A DNA stretch of 64,000 bases, taken from positions 62,001 to 126,000 of the forward strand of contig PHEW01000003.1 of NCBI GenBank assembly GCA_002841315.1, read 5' to 3'. Of this stretch, positions 63,886-64,000 are shown in pieces. The position numbers and the translations under genes were made by a program. Below the pieces are notes generated by a model that was not told where the DNA came from, searched no databases, and worked only from the letters and a program-made list of their open reading frames with translations. The stretch is from Actinobacteria bacterium HGW-Actinobacteria-4 (GTDB taxonomy: Bacteria; Actinomycetota; Actinomycetes; Actinomycetales; Demequinaceae). Position 1 is the first letter of the stretch. Each line of letters opens with the position of its first letter.

Positions 63886-64000
63886 TCAGGACGCGGGGCG
63901 GTGGCGCAGCAATGCTTCGAGTTCGTCGCGGTCGCTGCGGAGTTGCACGGCGTCGGGGCGAGTCGGCCAGGCGCGAAGGTCGGTGACGATGGGAGGCGCT
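63886..64000 (-). CDS. C-terminal end of an unidentified element gene
   Basis: An open frame enters from the window edge and ends with TGA at 63888-63886. The last 37 residues (for example PIVTDLRAWPTRPDAVQLRS and DRDELEALLRHRPAS) give no family. It is in line with the ssb-like gene, 80 bases away. Confidence 0.5.
   Translation of the reverse strand, partial: APPIVTDLRAWPTRPDAVQLRSDRDELEALLRHRPAS

Larger units (their letters stand above)
60725..64000. mobile_element. End of an integrative element next to tRNA-Ala
   Basis: From tRNA-Ala onward the conserved chromosomal order stops. All genes are on the minus strand and of mobile type: serine recombinase, small ORF, DUF4913 protein, single-stranded DNA-binding protein, partial ORF. 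This cargo is typical of actinobacterial integrative and conjugative elements. The far end and the transfer genes are beyond the window. Confidence 0.8.

Overview
The window is a high-GC stretch of chromosome from an actinobacterium. The gene order is typical of Actinomycetota (rne-rplU-rpmA-obg-proB-proA-nadD-rsfS; ddl-DUF3515-thiL-rpmB-DAK2-recG-rsmD-coaD-DUF177-rpmF-rnc-mutM; an IclR regulator divergent from leuCD, then murA-plsC-gpsA-ddl). A modular secreted cellulase, a GH5 glycosidase and a cellobiose 2-epimerase suggest a plant-polymer-degrading member of Micrococcales (Demequina/Cellulomonas-like). The genus is inference.

Layout. 1-7.1 kb: end of an ankyrin-repeat gene, clpB without its N domain under a HAIR/HspR operator, a serine hydrolase, a membrane diguanylate cyclase, tRNA-Glu, a sigma factor with a DUF5667 partner, and a DCC thiol protein. 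7.2-11.5 kb: divergent GH9 and GH5 genes around a LacI-type palindrome. 11.5-13.1 kb: a zinc-ribbon membrane protein of unknown role and a small partner. 13.2-20.9 kb: leucine synthesis, then cell-wall and phospholipid precursor genes. 20.9-36.5 kb: conserved housekeeping genes interrupted by a MATE exporter, a TetR-controlled ABC exporter and a cellobiose 2-epimerase.

36.5-44.6 kb is the most interesting part. A DevR/DosR-like response regulator faces a five-gene operon cydA-cydB-cydD-cydC-kinase. The last gene is a GAF kinase that keeps the heme-ligand His and the distal Tyr of mycobacterial DosS/DosT. A close match to the DosR box lies upstream of cydA, and a related palindrome lies upstream of the regulator. 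Both are centred about 41 bases before the predicted transcription starts. This reads as a self-contained gas- or redox-responsive cytochrome bd module.

44.6-60.6 kb: a lipoprotein glycosidase, RNase E with a strong leader hairpin, a vanAB-like demethylase cassette with a PadR regulator inserted between rne and rplU, then rplU-rpmA-obg-proB-[aldo/keto reductase]-proA-nadD-rsfS-phosphatase. 60.65-64 kb: tRNA-Ala followed by the end of an integrative element (large serine recombinase, DUF4913 protein, single-stranded DNA-binding protein). The recombinase frame runs without a stop through the tRNA.

Across the window at least 13 genes have a TANNNT hexamer exactly six bases before the start codon and no clear Shine-Dalgarno sequence. 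This is the signature of leaderless transcripts and helped decide several starts.
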